A stretch of 61,270 nt of DNA from Pseudomonadota bacterium (GTDB lineage: Bacteria; Pseudomonadota; Gammaproteobacteria; Pseudomonadales; Azotimanducaceae), in contig JACZXA010000002.1 of the NCBI GenBank assembly GCA_022571865.1, positions 1 through 61,270 of the forward strand. Reading direction: 5' to 3'. Numbering within the stretch: the first letter of the stretch is position 1; each line of letters starts with the position of its first letter. The position numbers and the translations under genes are program-made. Shown piece after piece: positions 52,902 through 61,270 of the stretch. Under the pieces are notes generated by a model. The model was not told the DNA's origin, made no database searches, and saw only the letters and a list, made by a program, of their open reading frames with translations.

Positions 52902-55259
52902 TCAGCCATTGGCGTCCAGCTTCGCCACGAGATCGTTGATCTCCTTGATCTTGGAATCACAGCGGTGCAACCGCGATCGTTCGCGCGCAAGAATGAGTTT
53001 GAACAAGCGCCGGCGCATCTGATCCGGATTGTCGACCACATCACCCGCTGCCCTCAACAGAATATCAACCAGGCGATCCGCCCCATTCAATCGACCCCAG
53101 AGGTAGTCGTGTTCACGATACCCGCGATTGAAAAATCCCAAAAAGCCCATGAACTCACGGCCCTTCAAACCGCTGAATGCCTCATCGAGTGTGTCGCAAT
53201 CATCAGGACTTATTCGCTCGATTCTGATCGGCGTAAGCGGATCAGGACCGCCTTCCTCAGATCCCGGCGTCATCAGCAACACGTCATAAATCGGAAAACC
53301 CACGTAATCGCCCATAAGCGATTGCTTGACGGGTTGGTATTCGAGTTGGGCATGAAAAGTATGGAAAGCTTCATCGAACTCGGCGTCGAAATCACAAAGC
53401 CCCAGCGAATCGGATAGCTCACTGAACAGCGTGACCCCGTCGTTCCTGGTAAGTGGAATGCGGCCGGCCGCTTCCGCCAGTCTGACGATCAGATCATCTT
53501 CGATCACCCGTGCGTGCCTGAGCTGATAAACACGATCCAGGAACCGATACGCGATACGTTTGAACCTATCCAACGCCCCGGCGGAATGAGCGTCGATGCT
53601 GGAAATGTCCTTATGCTGGTTCAACCGGCGAATCAGAAACTGCAGGCGGCGAATACGAAACGTCACGTCGAAGCGATCCAGAAAACCGTCCTGCAGATTG
53701 TGCTGGCTCCACTCATCGGCCTGGTCATCCACATGCCACCACTGCTGAACCGATTGGGTCATGGCGATGTGGGTTTCCTCCTGATTGGGATGCTCCGCAA
53801 GTAGCGCCCATTCCTTTACCAGCGCATCCGTCAACCGCCACACGCGCCTCTGCACATAGGCTCGGTACGCAGGTCCCATCTCTTCAGCTGCTCGATACAC
53901 CAGGTCCCGGCGCAGATCCGTCAACACAGCAACGTCGAGCGTTGTGTGTTGGGAGAGAAGTTCATCCACCAGCCCTTGAATGTAGCCCCGATTGGCGTCG
54001 ACGACTCTGCGATTGGCCCGCGCTCTCATATCCTGCGCCACGATCTCGTTGAGGTCGTCGAGAATCGGTTCGTTACGGGGAATAGTCGAATAGGATGCGC
54101 GTATCGTGCTGAGATACCCCAGGTCATACTCACGATGGACATCCTTGTCGACACCGGGGTCCGGCTCGATGTAGACAATATAGCGTTCGACCTGACGGTC
54201 GGCTGGGCGTTGGCTGAGCGCCTCAAGGGCGATGGCGAACGGTTTGTTGTTGACGATGCCGCCGTCGACGAAATGACGGTTACTGGGATCGAAGCGTTTC
54301 TGGGCCGGCGTACCATCTGAACAAAACAGGTTGCCAGACAGAAACCGCCGTTCGCGCGGCCAATCCTGATTGCGGGTACGTAACACTTCCATCATCTCCG
54401 CATGATGAAAAGGCGCAAACGCCCCGGCAATGGACGAACTCGCTCGTGCCGCCCACACCAGACCCGGATTGTTGGCATCGGTAAAATCGCTGACGGCTCG
54501 CCCAACGTCGCTTTCTTCGTGAGTCAGCTGACAAAAGGTTCCATGCTCCAACTCACTGGCGACCAACTCTTCGTGCAGGCGGATGGTTCTCGGATAACCG
54601 ACCAGATCGGTGATGCTCGAATACACATCGAGCCTCTGACCCTGTGGCAACAAGGTGCTCCCCGGGCGACGAGTGGCAGCCATTTCCTCGAGCGCATCCA
54701 ACAGGTGGTGGCACAACCGGGATCCCTCGAAGGGCGGGCGGAACCAGGACGAACGCGCGAGGCGGGCAAGCTTTCCCCTTGTTTCGGCATTCTGCCCAAT
54801 CTCCCGCGGCAGCCAGAACGACAGGATGCGAAGAAATGGATACAGGTACCATTTCTGCCAGCGGGAAACATTCTCACGATCGAGATATTCCACATCCGCT
54901 TTGTTCAACCACAAGGAAGTTTGTGCATCCAACAGCGCATCGTCCACCAAGGCCTTGGCAAGCATTACGCCGTTGATTGCCCCCGCAGAAGCACCTGCAA
55001 TGACATCGATGACCACTCGAAACTCGTTCTTCTCGTTAATCTGTTTCAGAAGTTCGAAGTAAACCTCCTCGGTATCCGATTCACGCTCGTCCGGGCCCTC
55101 GGCGAAACTTTTACCCTCTGCCTCCTCGTTACCCATTTCGTGCAGGACCTTCGATGCCCGCACCAGCTTCAGCATCTCCTTGGTCACTCCATGCATATAC
55201 ACCGCGAGGGAAGCACCACCGTAGATGACTATCGCCAGCCGTAGTTCTTTCTTGGCCAT
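52902..55259 (-). CDS. Patatin-like phospholipase (DUF3376-type, large)
   Basis: The protein is 785 residues. The patatin core has the oxyanion loop YGGASLAVYMHG (residues 13-24), the nucleophile Ser91 in GASAGAING, and the catalytic Asp332 in VDGGIVNNKPF, giving a complete Ser-Asp dyad. After about residue 420 a long C-terminal part resembles the DUF3376 extension found in large bacterial patatin proteins. There is no signal peptide. Patatins hydrolyse acyl chains from lipids. The downstream hypothetical gene on the same strand could supply a regulator or partner. Confidence 0.88.
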   Translation of the reverse strand: MAKKELRLAIVIYGGASLAVYMHGVTKEMLKLVRASKVLHEMGNEEAEGKSFAEGPDERESDTEEVYFELLKQINEKNEFRVVIDVIAGASAGAINGVMLAKALVDDALLDAQTSLWLNKADVEYLDRENVSRWQKWYLYPFLRILSFWLPREIGQNAETRGKLARLARSSWFRPPFEGSRLCHHLLDALEEMAATRRPGSTLLPQGQRLDVYSSITDLVGYPRTIRLHEELVASELEHGTFCQLTHEESDVGRAVSDFTDANNPGLVWAARASSSIAGAFAPFHHAEMMEVLRTRNQDWPRERRFLSGNLFCSDGTPAQKRFDPSNRHFVDGGIVNNKPFAIALEALSQRPADRQVERYIVYIEPDPGVDKDVHREYDLGYLSTIRASYSTIPRNEPILDDLNEIVAQDMRARANRRVVDANRGYIQGLVDELLSQHTTLDVAVLTDLRRDLVYRAAEEMGPAYRAYVQRRVWRLTDALVKEWALLAEHPNQEETHIAMTQSVQQWWHVDDQADEWSQHNLQDGFLDRFDVTFRIRRLQFLIRRLNQHKDISSIDAHSAGALDRFKRIAYRFLDRVYQLRHARVIEDDLIVRLAEAAGRIPLTRNDGVTLFSELSDSLGLCDFDAEFDEAFHTFHAQLEYQPVKQSLMGDYVGFPIYDVLLMTPGSEEGGPDPLTPIRIERISPDDCDTLDEAFSGLKGREFMGFLGFFNRGYREHDYLWGRLNGADRLVDILLRAAGDVVDNPDQMRRRLFKLILARERSRLHRCDSKIKEINDLVAKLDANG

Positions 55260-55347
55260 GCCGTGATTATAGCGTCCTGTGCGCCATCAATGACTTGCTG
55301 GTACAACGGACGGCGAGCCGGACAAATCACTCCCCGCTGACGGAGGT

Positions 55348-55353
55348 TATAAT
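55348..55353 (+). promoter_or_regulatory. Candidate -10 box for the amidase gene
   Basis: A perfect TATAAT lies at 55348-55353, about 25 bp before the ATG at 55378. No good -35 box is seen at 16-18 bp spacing. AGGAAA serves as the ribosome-binding site. The leader would be short. The box lies in the 118 bp divergent gap with the patatin gene. Confidence 0.3.
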
Positions 55354-55377
55354 CGGAACAACCAGCAGGAAACACCT

Positions 55378-56805
55378 ATGTTGACTTTCAGCGATTACCA
55401 ACAACACGACGCGCTGGGTCTCGCCAGCTTGATTCGTCGTGGTGAGCTTTCCGCAAGCGAAGTTCTCGAGGCGGCCATCGAGCGCAGCGAAGCCCGAAAC
55501 GCCGATATCAACTCGATGGTGGCACAAACCCACGACGAAGCACGAGCCACAGCCACGGCACCTTTGCCCGACAGCCCAATCGCCGGTGTTCCATTTCTCA
55601 TCAAGGATCTCGCTTACCTGAAAGGCGTTCCCTGCACTTACGGCAGCCGTCTTTACGCCGATAACCAGGCGGACCACGATGCAACCGTAGTCGAGCGTTA
55701 TCGAACAGCGGGGCTCGTGATCTTCGGAAAAACCAATACTCCGGAGTTTGGCTTGAACGTGGTTACCGAACCCGCGCTGTTCGGACCCTGTCGCAACCCC
55801 TGGAACACCGACCACACACCCGGCGGTTCAAGCGGTGGTGCGGGCGCTGCGGTCGCCGACGGCTGGTTGCCCGTAGCCCATGCCACCGATGGGGGTGGTT
55901 CGATTCGCATCCCCGCGTCGTGCTGCGGGCTCGTCGGTCTAAAACCATCACGCGCCCGAAATCCGGCTGGGCCGGACGTCGGGGAAGGCTGGGGTGGTAT
56001 GTCCACGGGCCACGTGGTTTCCAGAACCGTTCGCGATAGCGCCGCGTTTCTGGATGCCACCCACGGAGGTGCGCTCGGTGATCCGTACCCGGCACCACGT
56101 TTCGACGGCAGCTATCTTCAACAACACACAAATAGCCTGCGACCGTTACGAATTGCGGTGGAACGCAACACCATGACGGGTGTTGCACCTCACGACGAAT
56201 GTATCCGCGCGGTGGAAAGCGCGGTAAAACTATGTGAAGAACTAGGCCATCATGTGGAAGAGGCATCACCGGAAATCGATCGGGAGCTCTTCGGAGTGGC
56301 CACGGGAGCGATCGTGGTGGGTAATATTGCCAACTCTGTTTACGGGCGCGCGAACACGCTCGGAAGAGAGTTGTGCGACGACGATATCGAGCCCCATACG
56401 CGCTTCATGGCAGAGTCTGGTCGGCGTCTCACCGCTGAAGACTATGCCCGTGCGGTTCAAGTCATCCATCAAGCGGGCCGTGCGCTGGCACGGTTTCACC
56501 AGACTTACGACCTAATGCTTTCGCCAACCCTCGTTGGTCCGCCCGTACCCGTCGGGTTCCTCGATACGATCACTGACTATGACGCCGGCGTCTTCAACAA
56601 ACGATTCGTCCAGTTCTGGGGATACACCAACCTGCAGAATGCAACCGGCCAACCAGCGATTTCGCTGCCTTTATATTGGTCGTCGGAGAATCTGCCAGTG
56701 GGTGTACAGTTTGTTGGTCCCCTGGGTGACGAACTTACCTTACTGCAGTTGGCGGCACAGCTTGAACAAGCGGCACCCTGGTTTAGTAGAACACCTCCCC
56801 GCTAA
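55378..56805 (+). CDS. Amidase (amidase signature family)
   Basis: This 475-residue enzyme has the Ser-cisSer-Lys triad of the amidase signature family: Lys76 in PFLIKDLAY, the GGSSGGAGAAVA loop at 149-160 with the cis-Ser, and the nucleophile Ser175 in DGGGSIRIPASCCG. The C-terminal part is normal (LPLYWSSENLPVGVQFVGPLGDE). It hydrolyses an amide bond. The pattern is close to 6-aminohexanoate-cyclic-dimer hydrolase-like amidases, but the substrate cannot be assigned by eye. It converges on the second acyl-CoA dehydrogenase gene. Confidence 0.9.
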   Translation: MLTFSDYQQHDALGLASLIRRGELSASEVLEAAIERSEARNADINSMVAQTHDEARATATAPLPDSPIAGVPFLIKDLAYLKGVPCTYGSRLYADNQADHDATVVERYRTAGLVIFGKTNTPEFGLNVVTEPALFGPCRNPWNTDHTPGGSSGGAGAAVADGWLPVAHATDGGGSIRIPASCCGLVGLKPSRARNPAGPDVGEGWGGMSTGHVVSRTVRDSAAFLDATHGGALGDPYPAPRFDGSYLQQHTNSLRPLRIAVERNTMTGVAPHDECIRAVESAVKLCEELGHHVEEASPEIDRELFGVATGAIVVGNIANSVYGRANTLGRELCDDDIEPHTRFMAESGRRLTAEDYARAVQVIHQAGRALARFHQTYDLMLSPTLVGPPVPVGFLDTITDYDAGVFNKRFVQFWGYTNLQNATGQPAISLPLYWSSENLPVGVQFVGPLGDELTLLQLAAQLEQAAPWFSRTPPR

Positions 56806-56890
56806 AGCGAAAATGGAGTCGGGTGACCAGCGGAAGGTGCTTGGCACCTGTCCATCTTTCCTCTCGCTGATGTTGACGTGAATCCATTTT

Positions 56891-58069
56891 TCAATCGGGC
56901 AGCCCCAGGACCCGCTTGGCGATAATGTTGCGCTGAATTTCGTTGCTGCCGCTATAAATTGAACCTGCCCGGTAATACAGCCACCGTCGAGTAGTCTCCA
57001 GTTCAGACTCGGTGAACGTTTCTTGATCCCAGCCGAACCCCCGAACCCCGCGCATCTGGGTCAGCAGGTCGTAATATTCCTGCTGGAGTTCGCTGCCGTA
57101 CACTTTGAAGATTGAGGTAACCGGGCCGGGCGTGCCACCATCCGACTCTTCCACCGCGCGTCGCTGCGCCAGACGAAACGCGCGGTTGTTCATCTCATGA
57201 CGCAGTACCTTTGCCCGGTAGGTGGCATCTTTGATGCGACCATGAAATTCTCCGAGGCAAATCTTTGCCTCGCCCACCAGACCCGTATCGCCGCTTGCGC
57301 TGCCGCTGACCAGAGATTCCATTCCGGAACGCTCGTGCTGAAGCAATCGTTTGCCTACGGTCCAGCCCTTATTCAGTTCCCCGATGAGGTCTTCTTTTCT
57401 GGCGATGGCGTTATCGAAGAAAGTCTCATTGAAGGGCGACTCACCACTGATCAGCCGAATGGGCTTTACCGTCACCCCCGGTTGATCCATCGGCAACAGC
57501 ACAAAGCTTATCCCCTCATGTTTCGGCGCATCGAAGTCGGTACGCACCAGGCAGAACATCCAATCGGCGTTGTGGGCACCGGAGGTCCAGACCTTCTGGC
57601 CGTTGATGACGAAGTGATCGCCCGCGTCATCCGCACGGGTACGCAGGCTCGCCAAATCGCTACCGGAACCTGGCTCGCTATACCCCTGACACCATTCGAC
57701 CTCGGCTCGGGCGATGCGTGGCAGGTGCCGTAGTTTCTGATCCTCGCTGCCCATCTCCAGCAGGGTCGGGCCGATCATGCTGGTGCCAAAACCCGATAGT
57801 GCAGGACGGGCCTCGATCAGCCGCATCTCAGCAAGCAGTATGAGGTATTCCTCCTTATTCAGACCCCCGCCCCCGTACGCCGTCGGCCAGGTTGGAACTG
57901 TCCAGCCTTTCTCGACCATGCGCTCGAGCCACAACCTCGTGTCGGCATCCTCGATGGTAATTTTTGAACTTCCGTTGGAAATTGGGCCCGGGCCACGGGC
58001 ACCCGGTGGGCAGTTTTCAGCCAACCAAGCCTTGGTTTCTTCGCGAAACGTGGTCATGTTCGACGCCAT
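56891..58069 (-). CDS. Acyl-CoA dehydrogenase family protein (second copy)
   Basis: This 392-residue protein resembles the acyl-CoA dehydrogenase at 16540-17703 from start to end: REETKAWLAENCPPGARGP, WPTAYGGGGLNKEEY, EWCQGYSEPGSGSDLASLRTRADDAGDHFVINGQKVWTS, and the end SGSNEVQRNIIAKRVLGLPD. ATG 58069 has AAGGAG 7 nt upstream; the longer open frame above it is not family-like. The two proteins are probably paralogues using FAD to oxidise different acyl-CoAs. It lies 107 bp after the MATE gene on the same strand. Confidence 0.9.
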   Translation of the reverse strand: MASNMTTFREETKAWLAENCPPGARGPGPISNGSSKITIEDADTRLWLERMVEKGWTVPTWPTAYGGGGLNKEEYLILLAEMRLIEARPALSGFGTSMIGPTLLEMGSEDQKLRHLPRIARAEVEWCQGYSEPGSGSDLASLRTRADDAGDHFVINGQKVWTSGAHNADWMFCLVRTDFDAPKHEGISFVLLPMDQPGVTVKPIRLISGESPFNETFFDNAIARKEDLIGELNKGWTVGKRLLQHERSGMESLVSGSASGDTGLVGEAKICLGEFHGRIKDATYRAKVLRHEMNNRAFRLAQRRAVEESDGGTPGPVTSIFKVYGSELQQEYYDLLTQMRGVRGFGWDQETFTESELETTRRWLYYRAGSIYSGSNEIQRNIIAKRVLGLPD

Positions 58070-58176
58070 GCAAATCTCCTTCGAACCAACGCTAGTGCGC
58101 TGATCATATCGCATCGGGTGATGCTTGAAATTGCCAGGCGCTTGCGAGGGTAACAAGTAAAGGGTGGGCGATTGTT

Positions 58177-59604
58177 TTACGTTGCTCTGAGTCCACGGGA
58201 AATCTCGTGGGCCAACGTGTGATTGACCCATCGCGCGGAAACGATGCCGACGGCCACGTTAGAAATCCCGGCGGCCGCGTATATTCCACGGTAGCCGAAC
58301 CAGATCTCCAGAAGCAGCGCAAGCGGCACATAAACGACCAGCATGCGGGCAACCGACATGATCAGACTTGGCATGGGTTTACCTAAAGCGATGAAGGTCG
58401 ACATGGCGACCATGCTCGCTCCGAAGAACCCGTAGGTAACGGGAACCAATAACAAGTATGCATACGTGGCTTCGATGACCCCCGGGTCTTCGTTGATGAA
58501 ACCAATGAGCCACCGACCCGCTCCGGCAAGCACGATGAAAGCCACCACCCCCCACACGTAACAGAACCGGTATCCGAGCTTGTGCGCGGTATAGATTCGC
58601 GCATGGTTGCCTGCTCCCCAATTCTGACCGACGAAGGGTCCGGTACTTGCCGAAAGCGCCATCAGCACCATCGTCGCAAGAGACTCGATCCGCGAGGCAA
58701 CGCCGAAGCCGGCAACAACCACATGCCCATAACCGGCAAGCAGCGAGACGATCACCGCCATGGAGATGGGTCCGACGAGGTTGCTCATCATCGACGGCAG
58801 ACCGATGCGCGCGATCTCTCGCCAGGATTCCCACAAGTCCGCGAAAGTCTGCCTTTCGAAATACAGCAGGTCGAGCTTCACCAGTACGCGCCAGGTATAG
58901 ATGAAAGTAACAATGCGGGAAAGAACGAAACCCCACGCCGCGCCGGCAAAGCCGAGACCCTCCCATAGCCCGGGGACACCAAAAATCAACACCGGGGCCA
59001 GCACGACCTGCAGTCCAGCCGCCGTCGCCATGATGATTCCCGGTAAACGGGCATTGCCAACGGCTCGCATGATGATGGTACCCACCATGGGTAGGGCAAA
59101 GGCGGGCATGCCAATGAACCAGACGCTCATGTACTGAACCGAGAGGGGGAGAATTTCCGGTCCAGCCCCGAGGAGACGGAATACGGGCTCCAGCAGCAGG
59201 TATCCCACAGCAGTCAGAACCAGAACGATAACTGCAACGAGTAGAAACGCATTCGTCGCCAACCGGCGCACCCGCTCATGATCCCCGGCGCCCGTGACCC
59301 GGGAGATGATAGACGCCGCCCCGATACCGATGCCCATGGAGACCATCGACAGGCCCAGGACAACGGGAAAGGTAAAACTCACCGCCGCAAGCTCCAGCGT
59401 ACCAATCCAGCCGACGTATATCGTGTCCATCATCGACGCCACGATCATCGAGGCGATACCGAGAAACATCGGTATGGTCAGGTTGATCAGATGACGGCCC
59501 ACAGGGCCTTCGGTGAGATTCGCGCCGGGTCTCAAAAGCAGCCAACGGTTGAAAACAACACAGCAGTATAAACCCGCACCCGGTAGGTGTCGGTCCCCGT
59601 CCAC
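58177..59604 (-). CDS. MATE family efflux transporter
   Basis: This protein of up to 475 residues has 12 transmembrane helices in two related halves. It begins family-like at NLTEGPVGRHLINLTIPMFLGIASMIVASMMDTIYVGWIGTLELAAVSF; the second half includes GLPSMMSNLVGPISMAVIVSLLAGYGHVVVAGFGVASRIES and GQNWGAGNHARI. MATE proteins export drugs or metabolites in exchange for sodium or protons. The true start is unclear: the first 28 residues of the longest frame are not typical, and a later GTG or TTG near 59550 may be used. Confidence 0.88.
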   Translation of the reverse strand: MDGDRHLPGAGLYCCVVFNRWLLLRPGANLTEGPVGRHLINLTIPMFLGIASMIVASMMDTIYVGWIGTLELAAVSFTFPVVLGLSMVSMGIGIGAASIISRVTGAGDHERVRRLATNAFLLVAVIVLVLTAVGYLLLEPVFRLLGAGPEILPLSVQYMSVWFIGMPAFALPMVGTIIMRAVGNARLPGIIMATAAGLQVVLAPVLIFGVPGLWEGLGFAGAAWGFVLSRIVTFIYTWRVLVKLDLLYFERQTFADLWESWREIARIGLPSMMSNLVGPISMAVIVSLLAGYGHVVVAGFGVASRIESLATMVLMALSASTGPFVGQNWGAGNHARIYTAHKLGYRFCYVWGVVAFIVLAGAGRWLIGFINEDPGVIEATYAYLLLVPVTYGFFGASMVAMSTFIALGKPMPSLIMSVARMLVVYVPLALLLEIWFGYRGIYAAAGISNVAVGIVSARWVNHTLAHEISRGLRAT

Positions 59605-59782
59605 CCGAACACGGACATCCCCGGGGGTCCTATATATCGGCTATCACCGCCAGGATGTTGCGACGCATAATAACAGGCTGGTCCATACCCACAACATCTG
59701 CGTCGATCGTCGATTACCGCTGGCTATCGGGATCGCCAATTTGAGACACAGGCATCATTTTGTTGGCCCCCACTAGCTGAAA

Positions 59783-60049
59783 ATGCCCTGCATGAGAAAA
59801 GATGACATCAATTCCATCACCCGTTTTCGCTCTGCACAACGAGTATTCTGTATGAACGGCAAATGGTTTTTCCAGACTCGGGAGCAGGATCATGGGCCTT
59901 ATCCCAGTAAGGGCGTGGCTCAAATCGAACTCGAACGTTACGTGAGTGAGATGAAGTTTTTCAGCGACGTTAAAAAGGCTGACGAACCGTCACCTGCTAC
60001 GCCGGATTGGCGGCTCACGGACTTCGACGAAAAAGAACAACGTTCCTAG
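59783..60049 (+). CDS. DUF6316 family protein
   Basis: This 88-residue protein has FRSAQRVFCMNGKWFFQTREQDHGPYPSKGVAQIELERYVSEM, which matches the small DUF6316 family of Gammaproteobacteria: a phrase like F-x-NGxWYFxTREG-x-GPY followed by a helix. Function is unknown. ATG at 59783 or 59792 could each start it. It stands alone, with about 100 bp on each side to its neighbours. Confidence 0.75.
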   Translation: MPCMRKDDINSITRFRSAQRVFCMNGKWFFQTREQDHGPYPSKGVAQIELERYVSEMKFFSDVKKADEPSPATPDWRLTDFDEKEQRS

Positions 60050-60151
60050 CCTGGGTCGTTCTGCCACCCAACTACCTTAACCTGACACTGTCTTCGCGCA
60101 TCGCCTGACATGGTTGACGCTATGCCTGTCGGTGAAAAGGTTCATCCGATA

Positions 60152-60583
60152 TTAGTCGCGGGTCGGTACGAGCCGTACAAAAATCAGTCCGCCAGCCGCA
60201 CCCGCCAACCCCTGAACGATCAGACCGAACGTGGTACGCGCCGCAGCGATGCCGGTGATGTCCAGCAGTTGTCTGAGAATCAGATGCGCGGCAATGATCG
60301 CAGCGAACCCCGCCAGCACGTAACCGATGGTTCTCACCCGTGGCAATGATTTGACGATCAACGCGGTCACGGGCCAGGCGATGATGAAGGCAATGGCGAT
60401 GATGGGCAGATATATGGTCACCAACCCGAGCAGATCATGGCCGATGGCTTCAAATCGAGTACCCACATCGATGGTTACGCCCATTTCACTGAGTTCCGCC
60501 AGAACGGCTTGTGTGGACGCTATAGCCGCCAGTATGTAAGCCGTCACTACCGCACCGAAATACCCACCGATGTTACGCAACAT
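60152..60583 (-). CDS. Small membrane protein of unknown function
   Basis: This 143-residue protein has four transmembrane helices at about 5-30, 50-75, 82-102 and 115-138. It begins MLRNIGGYFGAVVTAYILAAIASTQAVLAEL and ends GLAGAAGGLIFVRLVPTRD. GAGG precedes ATG 60583. Similar four-helix hypothetical proteins occur in marine Gammaproteobacteria. No function is known to me. Confidence 0.65.
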   Translation of the reverse strand: MLRNIGGYFGAVVTAYILAAIASTQAVLAELSEMGVTIDVGTRFEAIGHDLLGLVTIYLPIIAIAFIIAWPVTALIVKSLPRVRTIGYVLAGFAAIIAAHLILRQLLDITGIAAARTTFGLIVQGLAGAAGGLIFVRLVPTRD

Positions 60584-60761
60584 TACCCGCTCACCCTCAT
60601 TTCCCTAAAGCCTCATAATGACCGGGTTGGGCCTGGGCGAAAACCCCGGAGGCTAGGAAAGTTATCTGGCGGCGGTTGCAAAAGTGAGACCGCTTTCCAG
60701 GGCGAGCGGGAATGCGCGATCATTTTCCGAAGGAAAATGTTAGGTTTTCGAATACACCGTG

Positions 60762-60782
60762 AAAAAAATGCCATACGGCATT
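60762..60782 (-). terminator. Weak intrinsic terminator reading leftwards
   Basis: On the minus strand AATGCC, a GTAT loop and GGCATT form a 6 bp stem followed by a T run (the A run at 60762-60768 on the plus strand). It would stop transcripts coming from the palindrome at 60782-61015. No gene ends there, so it could mark a small RNA, but the stem is short. Confidence 0.3.
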
Positions 60783-61015
60783 GTTAACCCTGATGTGACA
60801 ATAATGTGCGCGCGCAGACGTGTTATAACAGGCAAAATGCGTAACCACGTAATGCTCGCACAGATTTCGCTCGCATGCAGTGATGGGAGCATACGCTAGG
60901 TTAAGTGGCCTGAGTGAAAATCAGCACGCGCGTAGCTTAAAGTGCGTAGTTTGCCTGTTAAAACGCCAACCGAAGGCGGTCTGCGCCGTGGATACTTGTC
61001 ACATCAGGGTAAACA
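60782..61015. repeat. 234 bp imperfect palindrome before the sugar dehydrogenase gene
   Basis: The outer arms TGTTAACCCTGATGTGACAA (60782-60801) and its complement at 60996-61015 match at 19 of 20 positions. Inner blocks also pair in order: GCGCAGAC, then TTATAACAGGCAAA with TTTTAACAGGCAAA, then a GATTTCGCTC-like block. The whole stretch is thus one long imperfect inverted repeat. It could be a MITE-like element, a regulatory region with symmetric sites, or the gene of a structured RNA. No protein-coding frame fits. The remainder of 60584-61040 holds a hairpin at 60721-60739 (CATTTTCC-GAA-GGAAAATG). Confidence 0.6.
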
Positions 61016-61040
61016 CAGCTCGAAAGGAGATGTTCCCACC

Positions 61041-61270
61041 ATGCGCAATCGCATGATCCTCGCCTTGATCGGATTGCTCCTCGCTCTACCGGCAACCGCC
61101 CAGAACTACACCCTCACGACGATCGCCGAGAATCTGGACTTTCCCTGGTGTATGGCCTTTCTACCCAACGGCGATGCCCTGGTGACCGAGCGTTCCGGTA
61201 ATCTGCGCCGGATCGGTCAGGACGCCACCTTAGGCGAACCCATCGCAGGCGTACCCGAGGTATATGCAAA
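61041..61270 (+). CDS. PQQ-dependent sugar dehydrogenase (partial, runs off the window)
   Basis: AAAGGAGA precedes ATG 61041. The first 76 codons give a signal peptide (MILALIGLLLALPATAQ) and the first blade of a soluble aldose sugar dehydrogenase-like propeller: LTTIAENLDFPWCMAFLPNGDALVTERSGNLRRIG. The LxxPWxxAFLPDGxxLVTER pattern is characteristic of this family, which oxidises sugars in the periplasm with PQQ. The gene continues past the window end. It lies 26 bp after the long palindrome, which may contain its promoter. Confidence 0.85.
   Translation, partial: MRNRMILALIGLLLALPATAQNYTLTTIAENLDFPWCMAFLPNGDALVTERSGNLRRIGQDATLGEPIAGVPEVYA

Noticed and set aside
54402-55244. 280-codon plus-strand frame opposite the patatin gene
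   Set aside because: It lies across the patatin catalytic region on the opposite strand and matches no family.
1-61270. CRISPR arrays, tRNA or rRNA genes, integrases, phage genes
   Set aside because: I scanned for regular repeats with spacers, cloverleaf-like stretches and recombinase motifs and saw none; a covariance-model search would be needed to exclude tRNAs firmly.

Overview
The window reads as a chromosomal segment of a free-living, probably marine or aquatic gammaproteobacterium. The pointers are an intact ydbH-ynbE-ydbL envelope-lipid operon, a DUF6316 protein, MadLM, a SorAB-type sulfite oxidase pair, two acyl-CoA dehydrogenases with a thiolase, and many secreted PQQ, cytochrome and amidohydrolase proteins. 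The DNA is moderately GC-rich by eye. I saw no rRNA, tRNA, CRISPR array, phage module or intact transposase. The genes run on both strands in short operons, so this is ordinary accessory chromosome and not a single island.

Layout. 1-6.2 kb: tail of a membrane protein, a DUF4336 protein, a secreted protein of unknown role, a histidine phosphatase and a large PEP-utilising phosphotransferase of the rifampicin-phosphotransferase type. 6.2-8.7 kb: a luciferase-like oxidoreductase fragment, a tiny membrane-anchored winged-helix regulator next to a fatty-acid desaturase, and an NTPase with a damaged Walker A motif. 8.7-13.3 kb: ydbH-ynbE-ydbL, then a secreted redoxin / cytochrome c / copper-monooxygenase-like fusion. 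13.3-20.5 kb: a frameshifted small membrane protein, a MITE-like element, three small hypothetical genes, a NRAMP fragment, an acyl-CoA dehydrogenase, a glycine-zipper protein, a broken flavin-dependent oxidoreductase and a thiolase. 20.5-30.3 kb: a membrane-tethered coiled-coil protein, an ethanolamine-type permease, an SDR and Eis-like acetyltransferase pair, and a DUF2339 (frameshifted) plus DUF3999 pair. 30.3-40.6 kb: a DUF3604 protein, a YtcJ-type amidohydrolase lipoprotein, the malonate transporter madLM, DUF2855, DUF2461, a Sel1-repeat gene broken by a stop, MscS, a cupin and a DsbA-like isomerase. 40.6-48.6 kb: a fossil YfiR operon, a PQQ-type beta-propeller enzyme, a secreted HpcH/HpaI aldolase, a VOC/MarR pair with a clear double operator, SorAB and a BCCT transporter. 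48.6-61.3 kb: threonine synthase, a small lipoprotein, the second MITE-like copy, a rhomboid protease, a patatin-like lipase with an unknown partner, an amidase, a second acyl-CoA dehydrogenase, a MATE transporter, small proteins, a long imperfect palindrome and the start of a PQQ-dependent sugar dehydrogenase.

Two themes stand out. First, gene decay: about nine loci carry frameshifts, stops, lost catalytic residues or truncations next to fully intact neighbours, including a three-frameshift YfiR gene with remnants on either side. Second, repeats: a pair of related 314 and 249 bp elements with 17 bp terminal inverted repeats ending in CTAG, a 49 bp tandem unit with a distant relative, and a 234 bp imperfect palindrome. 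The best candidates for undescribed biology are the C-terminally membrane-anchored winged-helix protein beside a desaturase, the phosphatase / PEP-utilising enzyme pair, and the non-autonomous repeat family.
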